From Nevskia ramosa DSM 11499 (lineage in GTDB: Bacteria > Pseudomonadota > Gammaproteobacteria > Nevskiales > Nevskiaceae), in NCBI RefSeq assembly GCF_000420645.1, contig NZ_ATVI01000008.1, positions 62,001 to 126,000 of the forward strand: a stretch of DNA of 64,000 bases, written 5' to 3'. Below, in pieces: positions 43,320-51,871 of the stretch. The notes below the pieces were generated by a model. It was not told where the DNA came from, did not search any database, and saw only the letters and a program-made list of their open reading frames with translations. The stretch's first letter is position 1. Each line of letters begins with the position of its first letter. A program made the translations under genes and the position numbers.

Positions 43320-44006
43320 ATGAGTGGCACATTTTCGCTGACACAGCTGGTTCTGGAGGCCACCATTCCGGTGAAGCTGGTGATGGGTGTGCTGATTGCC
43401 GCTTCGCTGGCGTCCTGGGCGGTGATCCTCGCCAAGCGCGGCCTGCTTTCCCGTATCGAGAATCAGGCGGTCGCGTTCGAAACGCGCTTCTGGTCCGGTG
43501 GTTCGATGGATGACCTGTACGAATCCCACCGCCGTGGCGGCGCGCCGGAAGAAGGCCTGCCGCTGATCTTTCGCGCCGGCTACGAGGAATTCAAACGTCA
43601 GCAGGTCGCCAACATCCCGCCCGATGACGCGCTGGCCGCCGTGCAGCGCCAGATGCGCGTGGTCATGGCCCGCGAAACCGAGAAGCTCGAAGGTGGCCTG
43701 AGCCTGCTGGCGACGATCGGCTCGACCAGCCCCTATGTCGGCTTGCTCGGCACCGTCTGGGGCATCGTCAACGCCTTCGTCTCGATCGGCAACGTCAAGC
43801 AGGCGACGCTCGCTTCGGTCGCCCCGGGCATCGCCGAAGCGCTGATCGCCACCGCCATCGGCCTGTTCGCCGCGATTCCGGCAGTCGTCGCCTACAACTT
43901 CTTCGTCGCCCGCGTCGATCGCCTTGAAAATCGTTTCTCGACCTTCGCCGAAGAGCTGACCGGCATCGTCGATCGCGGCCTGCGCGGCGGTTCGAGGGCC
44001 GGCTGA
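43320..44006 (+). CDS. tolQ: Tol-Pal proton channel subunit TolQ
   Basis: TolQ forms, with TolR, the inner-membrane proton-driven motor that powers TolA during outer-membrane constriction. The 228-residue protein has three membrane helices: about residues 15-37, 130-152 (LLATIGSTSPYVGLLGTVWGIVNAF) and 165-190 (IAEALIATAIGLFAAIPAVVAYNFF). Conserved Thr/Pro positions in GSTSPYVGLLGTV line the channel. Its TGA overlaps the tolR start by one base. Confidence 0.97.
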   Translation: MSGTFSLTQLVLEATIPVKLVMGVLIAASLASWAVILAKRGLLSRIENQAVAFETRFWSGGSMDDLYESHRRGGAPEEGLPLIFRAGYEEFKRQQVANIPPDDALAAVQRQMRVVMARETEKLEGGLSLLATIGSTSPYVGLLGTVWGIVNAFVSIGNVKQATLASVAPGIAEALIATAIGLFAAIPAVVAYNFFVARVDRLENRFSTFAEELTGIVDRGLRGGSRAG

Positions 44007-44473
44007 TGGCGGGTTCGGTCTCGCCCAAGAAGGGCAAGCGGCGGTTGAGCGCCGAGATGAACGTGGTGCCGTATATCGACGTGATGCTGGTGCTGCTGGT
44101 GATCTTCATGGTCACCGCGCCGCTGATGACCCAGGGCATCGATGTCGAGCTGCCGCAGGCGACGGCGGAAACGCTGTCTGCCGACGACGAGCCACTGACC
44201 CTGTTCGTCAGTGCTCGCGGCGAGTATTTCCTCGATGCCGGCGGTGATGCCAAGAAGGCACTGGAAGACCAGACGGTGATCGACAGGGTCGGTGCGATCC
44301 TGCGCAACAAGCCGCAGACGATGGTGCTGATCCGCGCCGACAAGGGCGTCAGGTACGACCGGGTCGCCAACGGCATGTCGCTGCTGCAGGCCGCCGGTGC
44401 GGCCAAGATCGGCTTCGTCACCGATGCGCCGACGGTGCCACGGGCAACCTCCTCCAAATCCGAGCGCGGATGA
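44006..44473 (+). CDS. tolR: Tol-Pal system protein TolR
   Basis: TolR is the ExbD-type subunit of the TolQR motor. The 155-residue protein has a short basic N-terminus, one membrane helix (VVPYIDVMLVLLVIFMVTAPLM) with the essential Asp in YIDVMLVLL, and a periplasmic domain ending in ADKGVRYDRVANGMSLLQAAG and VTDAP. It overlaps tolQ by one base and tolA by four (ATGA), so the three are translationally coupled. Confidence 0.97.
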   Translation: MAGSVSPKKGKRRLSAEMNVVPYIDVMLVLLVIFMVTAPLMTQGIDVELPQATAETLSADDEPLTLFVSARGEYFLDAGGDAKKALEDQTVIDRVGAILRNKPQTMVLIRADKGVRYDRVANGMSLLQAAGAAKIGFVTDAPTVPRATSSKSERG

Positions 44474-45345
44474 AGGTTCAGACGCGCCATATCGTTGCAG
44501 CCGTTGCGCTGCATCTCGCGGTATTCGGGCTGCTGTTCAGCGGCGTGCAGTGCGGCCGCGTGCCCGAGCCGGTGTCGATCATCCAGGGTCAGCTGATTTC
44601 CGCGAACGAGCTGCCGAAGCCGAACGCTGCGCCGAAGCCGGAGCCGACACCCGAGCCGCCGGCCCCGGAACCGGCGAAGCCCGAAGCGCCGCCCGAGCCG
44701 CCGAAGCCGGACCCGGCCGAAGCCCAGCGCAAGCAGCAGCAGGAACAGGAAGCCAAGCAGCAGCAACAGAAAGCGGCTGAGCAGAAAGCCACCGAGCTGA
44801 AGACTGCGCAGGAGGCGCTGCTGAAGAAGCAGGCCGACGAACTTGCCGACAAGAAGAAAGTCGCCGAGGACGCCAAGAAAAAGAAGGAAGCGGAAGACAA
44901 GCAGCGCCAGGACGATCTGGCGCGCTCGGCGATCGAGGAAGAGGAAAAGCGCCTCGCCGCCGACAAGAAGAAAAAAGCCGAGCAGACCAAGCGCGAGGCC
45001 GAAGCGAAACGCGCCATGGAGGCGGAGCTGTCGGCAGCGATGGGTGCTGAAGTGGCCGAACGTACCGCGCAGGAAGTCAGCATCTGGGGTACGCAGCTGG
45101 TGGCTGCGATCCAGCGGGTCTGGACTCGTCCGCCTGGCACAGCCGATCAAAGCATCGTCTGCGTGGTCAATATGCAGTTGTCGGCGACCGGTGACGTGCA
45201 ATCGGCAACGATCCGGAAATCAAGCGGCAACGCACTGATCGACGATTCGGTCATTCGCGCTGTCTACAAGGCCAGCCCGATGCCGCTGCCCAAGGATCCA
45301 CGGGCGTTCCAGTCCGGCGTCAACATCACTTTCAAACCGCAGTAA
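44470..45345 (+). CDS. tolA: Tol-Pal system protein TolA
   Basis: TolA spans the periplasm and transmits the TolQR motor force to Pal and TolB. The 291-residue protein has an N-terminal membrane helix (residues 8-24) with the SHLS-equivalent AALHLAVFGLL. A proline-rich linker (about 45-80, repeated PKPEP/PEPP) precedes a long Lys/Ala/Gln/Glu helix (about 80-190). The C-terminal TonB-like domain has WGTQLVAAIQRVWTRP, CVVNMQLSATGDV and the final FKPQ. It is shorter than the E. coli protein because domain II is shorter. Confidence 0.96.
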   Translation: MKVQTRHIVAAVALHLAVFGLLFSGVQCGRVPEPVSIIQGQLISANELPKPNAAPKPEPTPEPPAPEPAKPEAPPEPPKPDPAEAQRKQQQEQEAKQQQQKAAEQKATELKTAQEALLKKQADELADKKKVAEDAKKKKEAEDKQRQDDLARSAIEEEEKRLAADKKKKAEQTKREAEAKRAMEAELSAAMGAEVAERTAQEVSIWGTQLVAAIQRVWTRPPGTADQSIVCVVNMQLSATGDVQSATIRKSSGNALIDDSVIRAVYKASPMPLPKDPRAFQSGVNITFKPQ

Positions 45346-45380
45346 GTCCCCGCGACCTACTCGTACAAACGGATCACGAC

Positions 45381-46673
45381 ATGCTCAAAAGACTGCTCAC
45401 CGGATGCCTGCTGATCGCGAGTCTCGCGGCGCAGGCCGATCTCGACATCACCGTGGTCGGCGGCTCCAAGCGCGCCCAGCCGATCGCCGTGGTGCCATTC
45501 CAGCAGGCGCCGGGCGGGGCGGTCGATGTCGCCCAGATCGTCGCCGCCGATCTCGATCGCAGCGGCCAGTTTCTGTCGCTGGCACGCGCCGACATGAAAG
45601 GTTTCGATCCGCTGCCGGTGACCGAGCCGCAGGTCGACTACCGCACCTGGCGCGCACTCGGCCAGGAAGCGCTGGTGATTGGTCAGGTGCAGATCCTGCC
45701 GGGTGGTGGTGCGAAAACAACAGCGGAGCTGTACGACGTGTTCCGCACCCAGAAGATCATGACCATCGAGGCGACCGCGACGCGGGCGACCGAATGGCGG
45801 TCGATGGCGCACAAGGTGGCTGATCAGATCTACGAGAAATTGACCGGCACCAAAGGCATCTTCGATACCCGCATTGCCTACATCACCTCGATCCAGACCG
45901 GCGGACGCCGCCAGTTCAAGCTGATCTGGGCCGATGCCGATGGCGAGAACCCGCGCGAGATCGCCCGCAGTTTCGAGCCGCTGCTGTCGCCGTCATGGTC
46001 GCCGGATGGCCGTCGTATCGCCTATGTCACCTTCGAGGACGGTCGCTCGAAGATCATCATCCAGACGCCGGCAACCGGCGAATACGTGACCTTTCTCGGC
46101 GAGAAAGGCATCAACAGCGCGCCGTCTTGGACGCCAGACGGCACTAAGCTCGTTGTGACGCTGAGCTTCCAGAAGAACGCGGACATCTACGTCATCGATC
46201 TGGCGACCAAGAGCCGCCGCCGCCTCACCGACAGCTTCGCCATCGATACTTCGCCGACAGTCTCGGCGGATGGCCGCACGGTTGCCTTCCTGTCCGATCG
46301 CAGCGGTACCGCGCAGATCTACACGATGAGCATCGATGGCGGCGAAGCCAAACGGCTCACTTTCGAGGGCCGCCGCAACGAGCAGCCACGTTTTTCACCG
46401 GATGGCAAGACTCTTGCACTGGTTAATTACAATGGTTCCGGTTATCGTATCGGGCTTGTGGATATCGCAACGGGCGTCATGCGCCTGGTCAGCGACGGCC
46501 CCCTGGATGAAGGTCCCAGTTTTGCGCCCAACAGCGCGGTCGTGATTTACACACGACAAGGTTCCTCCGGTGCCGAGTTAGCCACGGTTTCGACCGATGG
46601 CTCCATCCGCCAACGTTTGCGGCACACCGGCGATGTCCGGGAACCGGCCTGGGCACCGTACACCAAGCCCTGA
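45381..46673 (+). CDS. tolB: Tol-Pal periplasmic beta-propeller TolB
   Basis: TolB is the periplasmic partner that exchanges between Pal and TolA. The 430-residue protein has a signal peptide (MLKRLLTGCLLIASLAAQA), an N-terminal alpha/beta domain (IAVVPF, FRTQKIMTIEATATR) and a six-bladed propeller with repeated SPDGRRIAY, TPDGTKL, SADGRTVAFLSDRSG and SPDGKTLALVNY units. It starts 35 bp after tolA and precedes pal by 85 bp. Confidence 0.97.
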   Translation: MLKRLLTGCLLIASLAAQADLDITVVGGSKRAQPIAVVPFQQAPGGAVDVAQIVAADLDRSGQFLSLARADMKGFDPLPVTEPQVDYRTWRALGQEALVIGQVQILPGGGAKTTAELYDVFRTQKIMTIEATATRATEWRSMAHKVADQIYEKLTGTKGIFDTRIAYITSIQTGGRRQFKLIWADADGENPREIARSFEPLLSPSWSPDGRRIAYVTFEDGRSKIIIQTPATGEYVTFLGEKGINSAPSWTPDGTKLVVTLSFQKNADIYVIDLATKSRRRLTDSFAIDTSPTVSADGRTVAFLSDRSGTAQIYTMSIDGGEAKRLTFEGRRNEQPRFSPDGKTLALVNYNGSGYRIGLVDIATGVMRLVSDGPLDEGPSFAPNSAVVIYTRQGSSGAELATVSTDGSIRQRLRHTGDVREPAWAPYTKP

Positions 46674-46758
46674 TTTGTCTGCTTCATTGCGGTTCTTCAG
46701 CTTGTCACCCGCAAGGGTTCATCATCGCCAACAAAATCGTCGTCAAGGAGTTTGAAAA

Positions 46759-47271
46759 ATGTTGAACAACAAGTGGTTCGTCTGCGCAACCCTCGCTGTC
46801 GCCGCCATCGCCACAGGCTGCTCCAGCACCGGTGACAAGAACGCCAACGCCCCGGCGGATGCGGTTTCGCCGACGTCCACCTCCCAGGGCGGCGTTGCCA
46901 CCTCGGCTGGCGGCAAGAGCACCGGCGCCAGCACCCCGGCCTCGGCTCAGAGCATCGTCTATTTCGACTTCGATTCGAGCGATCTGAAGGCTGAGTCGAA
47001 GGACGTCGTCGCTGCCTGGGCGCGCTATCTGACCGCCAATCCGACCTCGAAGGCCCAGCTGCAGGGCAACACCGACGAGCGCGGCACGCGTGAGTACAAC
47101 CTGTCGCTCGGCGAGCGTCGTTCGGCCACCGTCAGCGCCGCTCTGCAGGCTGCCGGCGTCAGCGCCAGCCAGCTCGAGCTGACCTCGAACGGCGAAGAGA
47201 AGCCGGTCGCGCTGGGCCATGACGAAGCGTCGTGGTCGCAGAATCGCCGCGTCGAAATCGTCGGTCAGTAA
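46759..47271 (+). CDS. pal: Peptidoglycan-associated lipoprotein Pal
   Basis: Pal anchors the outer membrane to peptidoglycan. The 170-residue precursor has a lipoprotein signal with lipobox AIATGC (Cys near residue 21), then a Ser/Ala/Pro-rich linker. The OmpA-like domain has IVYFDFDSSDLKAES, LQGNTDERGTREYNLSLGERRS and SWSQNRRVEI, including the Asp and Arg that bind diaminopimelate. AAGGAG at about 46745 gives a strong ribosome site. The E. coli VEGH-type segment reads LQGN here. Confidence 0.97.
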   Translation: MLNNKWFVCATLAVAAIATGCSSTGDKNANAPADAVSPTSTSQGGVATSAGGKSTGASTPASAQSIVYFDFDSSDLKAESKDVVAAWARYLTANPTSKAQLQGNTDERGTREYNLSLGERRSATVSAALQAAGVSASQLELTSNGEEKPVALGHDEASWSQNRRVEIVGQ

Positions 47272-47276
47272 GTCGA

Positions 47277-48119
47277 ATGTCGGCCGCCGTGATTGTTGCT
47301 GCACGTCATCGCATCACCCGTTCGGCCAGACTGGCACCGCTGCTTGCGGTGCTGGCGCTGACCGGCTGTGCTGCGAACAATTACGGCGGGCCGATCAACG
47401 GCCAGCAGGCGCTGAGTCCTGAAGAGCGACGCCTGCAGGCTGTAGAGACCAAGCTCGCGGAAGTCTCGCGACGTCAGACCACGGTCGATGCCGGCCGTGA
47501 TCAGAAGGTCAGCGAGGATCTCGGCAAGCTGCGCGGCCTGATCGAGCAGCTGCGTTACGACTTCGATCAGTCGGAACGGCGTCAGCAGGAAGCGATCACA
47601 TCGTTCGACGCCCGCATCAAGGCGCTCGAAGCGCATGCCATCGGTACGGCCGACGGCAGCATCGGTGGGGCAACGGGCGATCCCGCTGCGCAGCCGTTCG
47701 GCGGCACGGTGGCTCCGCCGGCGAACGTACCGCTCAGCACCTCTGCCGATGAAGAAGCGCTGTACCTGAAGAGCTTCGACCAGCTCAAGGCTGGCAAGTA
47801 CGACGACGCAACGGCCGGTTTCAAGGCCATGCTCGCCAAGTATCCGCAGGGTAATTACTCGGATAACGCCTGGTACTGGACTGGTGAGTCGTATTACATC
47901 AAGAAGGATTATCCGAACGCGCTGACCAGCTATCGCTCGTTGCTCGAGAAATTTCCGGCGAGTCCGAAGGTTCCGGATGCGCTGCTGAAGACCGGCATCA
48001 TCCAGCAGGATCAGAAGAAGGCGGATCAGGCCAAGGCGGCCTATAACCGCGTGATCAAGGAGTTCCCGAATTCCAGCGCTGCCCCTCAGGCACGCACGCG
48101 GCTCAGTCAGCTGCACTGA
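47277..48119 (+). CDS. cpoB: Tol-Pal cell division coordinator CpoB (YbgF)
   Basis: CpoB links Tol-Pal with peptidoglycan synthesis at the septum. The 280-residue protein has an exported N-terminus, a coiled-coil trimerisation region (about 45-120, LQAVETKLAEVSRRQTTVDAGRDQK), a Gly/Pro linker, and three TPR units from about 155 (EEALYLKSFDQLKAGKYDDATAGF, NAWYWTGESYYIKKDYPNAL, KVPDALLKTGIIQQDQKKADQA). Its N-terminus, LLAVLALTGCAAN, is a good lipobox, unlike the soluble E. coli protein. ATG 47277 begins five bases after the pal stop. Confidence 0.92.
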   Translation: MSAAVIVAARHRITRSARLAPLLAVLALTGCAANNYGGPINGQQALSPEERRLQAVETKLAEVSRRQTTVDAGRDQKVSEDLGKLRGLIEQLRYDFDQSERRQQEAITSFDARIKALEAHAIGTADGSIGGATGDPAAQPFGGTVAPPANVPLSTSADEEALYLKSFDQLKAGKYDDATAGFKAMLAKYPQGNYSDNAWYWTGESYYIKKDYPNALTSYRSLLEKFPASPKVPDALLKTGIIQQDQKKADQAKAAYNRVIKEFPNSSAAPQARTRLSQLH

Positions 48120-48127
48120 GTCATGAC

Positions 48128-48820
48128 GTGAGTTCCATCGCCGTCGAGCCCGGGCGCCAGACGCGCCCGGCAGCATCGGCGACGCGTCTCAAGCTCACTG
48201 AAATCTTTCTGTCGTTGCAGGGCGAGTCGACCTTCGTCGGTTGCCCGACCGTGTTCGTGCGCTTGACCGGCTGCCCGCTGCGCTGCCAGTACTGCGACAC
48301 CGCCTACGCCTTCCACGGCGGCCACTGGCACGAGCTGGCCGAGGTGATGGTCAGCGTCGCCAGCCACGGCGTCCGCCACGTCTGCGTGACCGGCGGCGAG
48401 CCGCTCGCCCAGAAAGCCTGCCTGCCGCTGCTGACCGCGCTCTGCGATGCCGGCTACACGGTATCGCTGGAAACCAGCGGCGCCATCGATGTGTCCGGTG
48501 TCGACCCGCGCGTGGTCAAGATTCTCGACATCAAGACGCCGGGTTCCGACGAAGTCGAGCGCAACCGCTGGTCGAACCTGCCGCTGCTGAACCCGCAGGA
48601 CCAGATCAAGTTCGTGCTCTGCAGCCGTGCCGATTACGACTGGGCGAAAGCCATCGTTGCCGAGCACGGTTTGTGCGAACGCCAGACGGTGCTGTTCTCG
48701 CCGAGCGCAAGCCAGATCGCCGCCCGTGACTTGGCCGACTGGATCGTCGCCGATCGCTTGCACGTGCGCTTCCAGATGCAGTTGCACAAGCTGCTCTGGG
48801 GCACAGAGCCGGGACGCTAG
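48128..48820 (+). CDS. queE: 7-carboxy-7-deazaguanine synthase QueE (radical SAM)
   Basis: QueE converts carboxytetrahydropterin to 7-carboxy-7-deazaguanine in queuosine/preQ0 synthesis. The 230-residue protein has the radical-SAM cluster motif [12 protein letters not shown] (CxxxCxxC) near residue 50, [27 protein letters not shown] before it, and VTGGEPLAQ near 90. GTG 48128 is used, eight bases after cpoB. The first 20 residues are not conserved, so a later start is possible. queC follows after about 95 bp. Confidence 0.95.
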   Translation: MSSIAVEPGRQTRPAASATRLKLTEIFLSLQGESTFVGCPTVFVRLTGCPLRCQYCDTAYAFHGGHWHELAEVMVSVASHGVRHVCVTGGEPLAQKACLPLLTALCDAGYTVSLETSGAIDVSGVDPRVVKILDIKTPGSDEVERNRWSNLPLLNPQDQIKFVLCSRADYDWAKAIVAEHGLCERQTVLFSPSASQIAARDLADWIVADRLHVRFQMQLHKLLWGTEPGR

Positions 48821-48915
48821 CGCGGCACCGCTCCGCGCGACGCTGTGCCGGTAGTTGTTCAAGCAGTGCGTCGTCTCGCCAGGGATGGCAGGAAATCTTT
48901 CGACAGGAGTTGCAG

Positions 48916-49599
48916 ATGGCGGGACAACGAAAAGCCGTCGTATTGCTCAGCGGCGGGCTCGATTCGGCGACGGCGCTGGCCATCGCACGCAGCGAAGGCT
49001 ATGTCTGCCATTGCCTGAGCGTGGCCTATGGTCAACGCCACAGCGCCGAGCTCGATGCTTCGGTGCGGGTCGCGGCCAGGCTCGGCGCGGCTTCCCATCG
49101 CCTGATCCACGTCAATCTCGATTTGATCGGCGGCTCGGCGCTGACCGACAGCTCGATCGACGTGCCCGAGGGCGAGACGCCTGGCATCCCGATCACCTAC
49201 GTGCCCGCGCGCAACACGCTGTTTCTGTCGCTGGCCATGGGCCTTGCCGAAGTGCAGGGTGCCGAAGCGCTGTACATCGGCGTCAATGCCGTCGACTACA
49301 GCGGCTACCCGGATTGCCGGCCCGAGTTCATCGAAGCCTTCGAGAAAGTCGCCCAGCTGGCGACCCGTTCCGGCGTCGAAGGCACGGCGCTGAAAATCGA
49401 AACCCCGCTGATCAAGCTGAGCAAGGCCGAGATCATCCGTCGCGGCACTGCACTTGGCGTCGACTTCGCCGAAACCGTGTCCTGCTATCAGGCCGACAGT
49501 GAAGGCCGCGCCTGTGGCCGCTGCGATTCCTGCCGCCTGCGCCGCGAGGGTTTTGCCGCCGCCGGTTTGCCCGATCCGACCCGCTACACCGTTTCCTGA
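48916..49599 (+). CDS. queC: 7-cyano-7-deazaguanine synthase QueC
   Basis: QueC turns 7-carboxy-7-deazaguanine into preQ0 with ATP and ammonia. The 227-residue protein has the PP-loop [17 protein letters not shown] near residue 8, [34 protein letters not shown], and the C-terminal zinc site [24 protein letters not shown] (four Cys). CAGGAG six bases upstream fixes ATG 48916; the TTG at 48910 is part of the spacer. A tRNA-Lys gene follows; the Que genes target other tRNAs (GUN anticodons). Confidence 0.96.
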   Translation: MAGQRKAVVLLSGGLDSATALAIARSEGYVCHCLSVAYGQRHSAELDASVRVAARLGAASHRLIHVNLDLIGGSALTDSSIDVPEGETPGIPITYVPARNTLFLSLAMGLAEVQGAEALYIGVNAVDYSGYPDCRPEFIEAFEKVAQLATRSGVEGTALKIETPLIKLSKAEIIRRGTALGVDFAETVSCYQADSEGRACGRCDSCRLRREGFAAAGLPDPTRYTVS

Positions 49600-49629
49600 G
49601 CCGCTCGCCGACGGCAAGGCTGTTGCAGC

Positions 49630-49635
49630 TATAAT
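49630..49635 (+). promoter_or_regulatory. TATAAT -10 box of the tRNA-Lys gene
   Basis: A perfect TATAAT lies 18 bases before the tRNA 5' end. No convincing -35 hexamer is visible at the usual distance, inside the end of queC. Confidence 0.6.
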
Positions 49636-49653
49636 CCGCGCCTCGCGAAACGG

Positions 49654-49729
49654 GGGTCGTTAGCTCAGTCGGTAGAGCATCGGACTTTTAATCCGTTGGT
49701 CCTGGGTTCGAGTCCCAGACGACCCACCA
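49654..49729 (+). tRNA. tRNA-Lys (anticodon TTT), CCA encoded
   Basis: A 76-base cloverleaf. The acceptor stem GGGTCGT pairs with ACGACCC, then A and encoded CCA at 49727-49729. The D-arm holds AGCTCAGTCGGTAGAGC. The anticodon loop CTTTTAA has anticodon TTT, and the T-arm reads CTGGGTTCGAGTCCCAG. All stems pair fully. It sits downstream of queC, as in several gammaproteobacteria. Confidence 0.98.
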
Positions 49730-49764
49730 CTTTTGCGCAGCTTCACACCGCTGGACTTATTGGA

Positions 49765-49788
49765 CCTCTGAGAGATCAGGGGTTTTTT
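49765..49788 (+). terminator. Rho-independent terminator after tRNA-Lys
   Basis: Stem arms 49765-49771 (CCTCTGA) and 49776-49782 (TCAGGGG) pair over seven positions, one G-T, with a GAGA loop. Six T residues follow at 49783-49788. It lies 36 bases after the tRNA. Confidence 0.88.
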
Positions 49789-49933
49789 ATTGTCTAGGCA
49801 GGCTGCGTGACGGGCGAAGTAAGATCGCGAGGGAATCCGCAGTGGCGCAGGCGTTCGGAAACGAGTGGCGCTGCGAAGCCAAGTGGTCACCCGCCTTCAT
49901 CCCAGACGCATCCAAGCACACCCTCCGCCAATC

Positions 49934-51118
49934 ATGACGGGCAGCGATCAGGAACCCATACGGGATCGAATCACGGTTCTCGGCGAATACCGTGTGCTGG
50001 ACACGCCGATGGAGCCCGCGTTCGACGACATCACCCGTTCGGCGATGTTTGCGCTGGATGTTCCGATCGCCCTGATCAGTCTGGTCGACGAATCCCGGCA
50101 GTGGTTCAAGAGCGAGCAGGGCCTGGCCTGCCGTGAAACGCCGATCTCGGCTTCCGTCTGCGCGCATGCCATTCGCCAGTACGAGTTCTTTGAAATCCCC
50201 GATCTGGCCGTGGATCCCCGTTTTGCCCAGAACCCGCTGGTGACTGCCGAGCCGTTCGTGCGGTTCTACGGCGGCGCGGTGCTGCGCACGTCTGAAGGAA
50301 TCGCGCTGGGAACGGTTTGCGTGCTGGATCGCAAGCCCCGGCAACTCAGCGAAGATCAGCGTGGCTTCCTGAAAGGTCTGGCGCGGCAGACGATGGCGCT
50401 GCTGGAATTGCGCAGGGCGCTGCGGTTGTCGCTGGATATCGTCGAGAGACAGGCGCATCTGATGGCGGTTGCCGGGCACGATCTTCGCCAGCCGCTAGGC
50501 ATCATCTCCAATGCAATAGCCACGGGCCTCTCTGCGCCGAATCATCCCTCGATGCCGCGTCAGCTTGGCCTGGCGCAGCGCGCGGTGGATTCGCTGGTCC
50601 AGCAACTGGATGGTCTGGTGACGGCCGCCACCAGCAGCGGCTCGACCGTGGAAACAGCCCCGGTGCGGGTGTCTTTCCAGATGGCCGAGCTGTTCGATGC
50701 ACTCGGCCCCGGCTGGATATCGCACGCCGCGTCGAAGGGCATTCAGCTCGACGTGGTGCCGTCCAGCGCCGAAGTGCTCAGCGATCGGCGATTGATGAGT
50801 TCGATCCTCGGCAATCTGGTCGGCAACGCCATCAAGTACACCCGCACCGGCCGCATCCTGATCGGCTGCCGGCGGCGGAGAAAGGGACTGGAGGTCTGCG
50901 TCTACGACACCGGTGTCGGCATTGCGCCGAGCCACCAGGAGGCGATCTTCTCCCCGTTCAAGCAATTGAATCCGGAAAGCGAAGGGCTGGGTCTGGGCCT
51001 GGCACTGGTCAAGCAGGCGGCCTTGCAATTACAGGTGCCGCTCGAGGTGTCGTCGGTGCTTGGCCGCGGCACAAGGTTCAGCGTGCAGGTGCCGTACGGC
51101 GGTCAGGCAGCGGACTAG
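49934..51118 (+). CDS. Soluble GAF-domain sensor histidine kinase
   Basis: A 394-residue cytoplasmic kinase without membrane helices. The N-terminal GAF domain (about 20-165) shows ITRSAMFALDVPIALISLVDESRQWFKS and the cysteine-containing ETPISASVCAHAI. The dimerisation helix carries the phosphorylated His in AGHDLRQPLGII near residue 190. The ATPase domain has ILGNLVGNAIKYT (N box), VYDTGVGIAP (G1) and GLGLGLALVKQAA (G2). No response regulator gene is adjacent, so it is an orphan kinase in this window. ATG 49934 starts the conserved part; ATG/GTG codons upstream are unsupported. Confidence 0.9.
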   Translation: MTGSDQEPIRDRITVLGEYRVLDTPMEPAFDDITRSAMFALDVPIALISLVDESRQWFKSEQGLACRETPISASVCAHAIRQYEFFEIPDLAVDPRFAQNPLVTAEPFVRFYGGAVLRTSEGIALGTVCVLDRKPRQLSEDQRGFLKGLARQTMALLELRRALRLSLDIVERQAHLMAVAGHDLRQPLGIISNAIATGLSAPNHPSMPRQLGLAQRAVDSLVQQLDGLVTAATSSGSTVETAPVRVSFQMAELFDALGPGWISHAASKGIQLDVVPSSAEVLSDRRLMSSILGNLVGNAIKYTRTGRILIGCRRRRKGLEVCVYDTGVGIAPSHQEAIFSPFKQLNPESEGLGLGLALVKQAALQLQVPLEVSSVLGRGTRFSVQVPYGGQAAD

Positions 51119-51745
51119 TCAGGACAGCGGCGCGGCGTCGAGCTTCGCCAGTTCCGCTTCCGCATAGCTGGCGATCATCTCGGCCAGGCCTTCCGATAGC
51201 TGCTCGAAGCTGATGTTCGGATTCGGTTCGCTCAGGTGGCGGATGATCGTGAACACGCTGCCGTGGATGAAGATGTAGCTCATCACCGGCAGGTTCTTCA
51301 GCCGCGTCAGCTGCGGGTTGTGCAGCGCGTACTGCATGATCAATTCGACCAGCAGCTGCTGGATCGCTTCGAGCTGACGGCCGCGTTCGGCCTGCATGGT
51401 GAAGCCGGCGTACTTCAGATAACGGCCGTCGTTGCGGTTCAGCAGCTCGCGGAAATGGCCGAGCAGGCGGATCACCATCGGGCGGATGTCCAGGCGCACC
51501 AGGCTCGGCATCAGCTCGCGCACCATGGCCACGATCTCGGCGGTCAGGTGCGCGTTCATCGCCTTGAACACCGCTTCCTTGTTCGGGAAGTACTCGTACA
51601 GCGAGCCGACGCCGACGCCGGCGATGTCGGCGATATGCCGCGTCGTGGTCTGCCCCAGGCCGTGGGTCTGCAGGCTGATGAAGCCGGCTTCGACGATCGC
51701 CTGCATCGTCGCCTTGGAACGCTCCTGCTGTGGCTTTCTGGCCAT
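51119..51745 (-). CDS. TetR-family transcriptional regulator
   Basis: A 208-residue TetR protein. The helix-turn-helix spans residues about 10-58: RSKATMQAIVEAGFISLQTHGLGQTTTRHIADIAGVGVGSLYEYFPNKEAVF. The rest is the helical ligand-binding domain. It is divergent from the SDR/diiron/BVMO operon, and the 126-bp gap holds a perfect 10+10 bp inverted repeat, so it probably represses both directions. GGGAG close upstream supports ATG 51745. Its stop abuts the histidine kinase stop. Confidence 0.92.
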   Translation of the reverse strand: MARKPQQERSKATMQAIVEAGFISLQTHGLGQTTTRHIADIAGVGVGSLYEYFPNKEAVFKAMNAHLTAEIVAMVRELMPSLVRLDIRPMVIRLLGHFRELLNRNDGRYLKYAGFTMQAERGRQLEAIQQLLVELIMQYALHNPQLTRLKNLPVMSYIFIHGSVFTIIRHLSEPNPNISFEQLSEGLAEMIASYAEAELAKLDAAPLS

Positions 51746-51811
51746 GCTTCTCCCGCTCGATCCTGATTCCGAATTGAATCCGAACAATAGCTCGGATTAT
51801 CGTGCCATCAC

Positions 51812-51840
51812 TCAATGTCACTGTCATTTCGTGACATTGA
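51812..51840. promoter_or_regulatory. Inverted-repeat operator between the TetR gene and the SDR operon
   Basis: TCAATGTCAC (51812-51821) and GTGACATTGA (51831-51840) are perfect complements with a nine-base spacer. A perfect TTGACA -35 box (51837-51842) for the rightward operon overlaps the right arm, and a GATAAT -10 (complement of 51796-51801) for the TetR gene lies just left. Repressor binding here could block both promoters. Confidence 0.75.
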
Positions 51841-51871
51841 CATTAAGTCAGGCCAATAACGAGGAGCAGCG

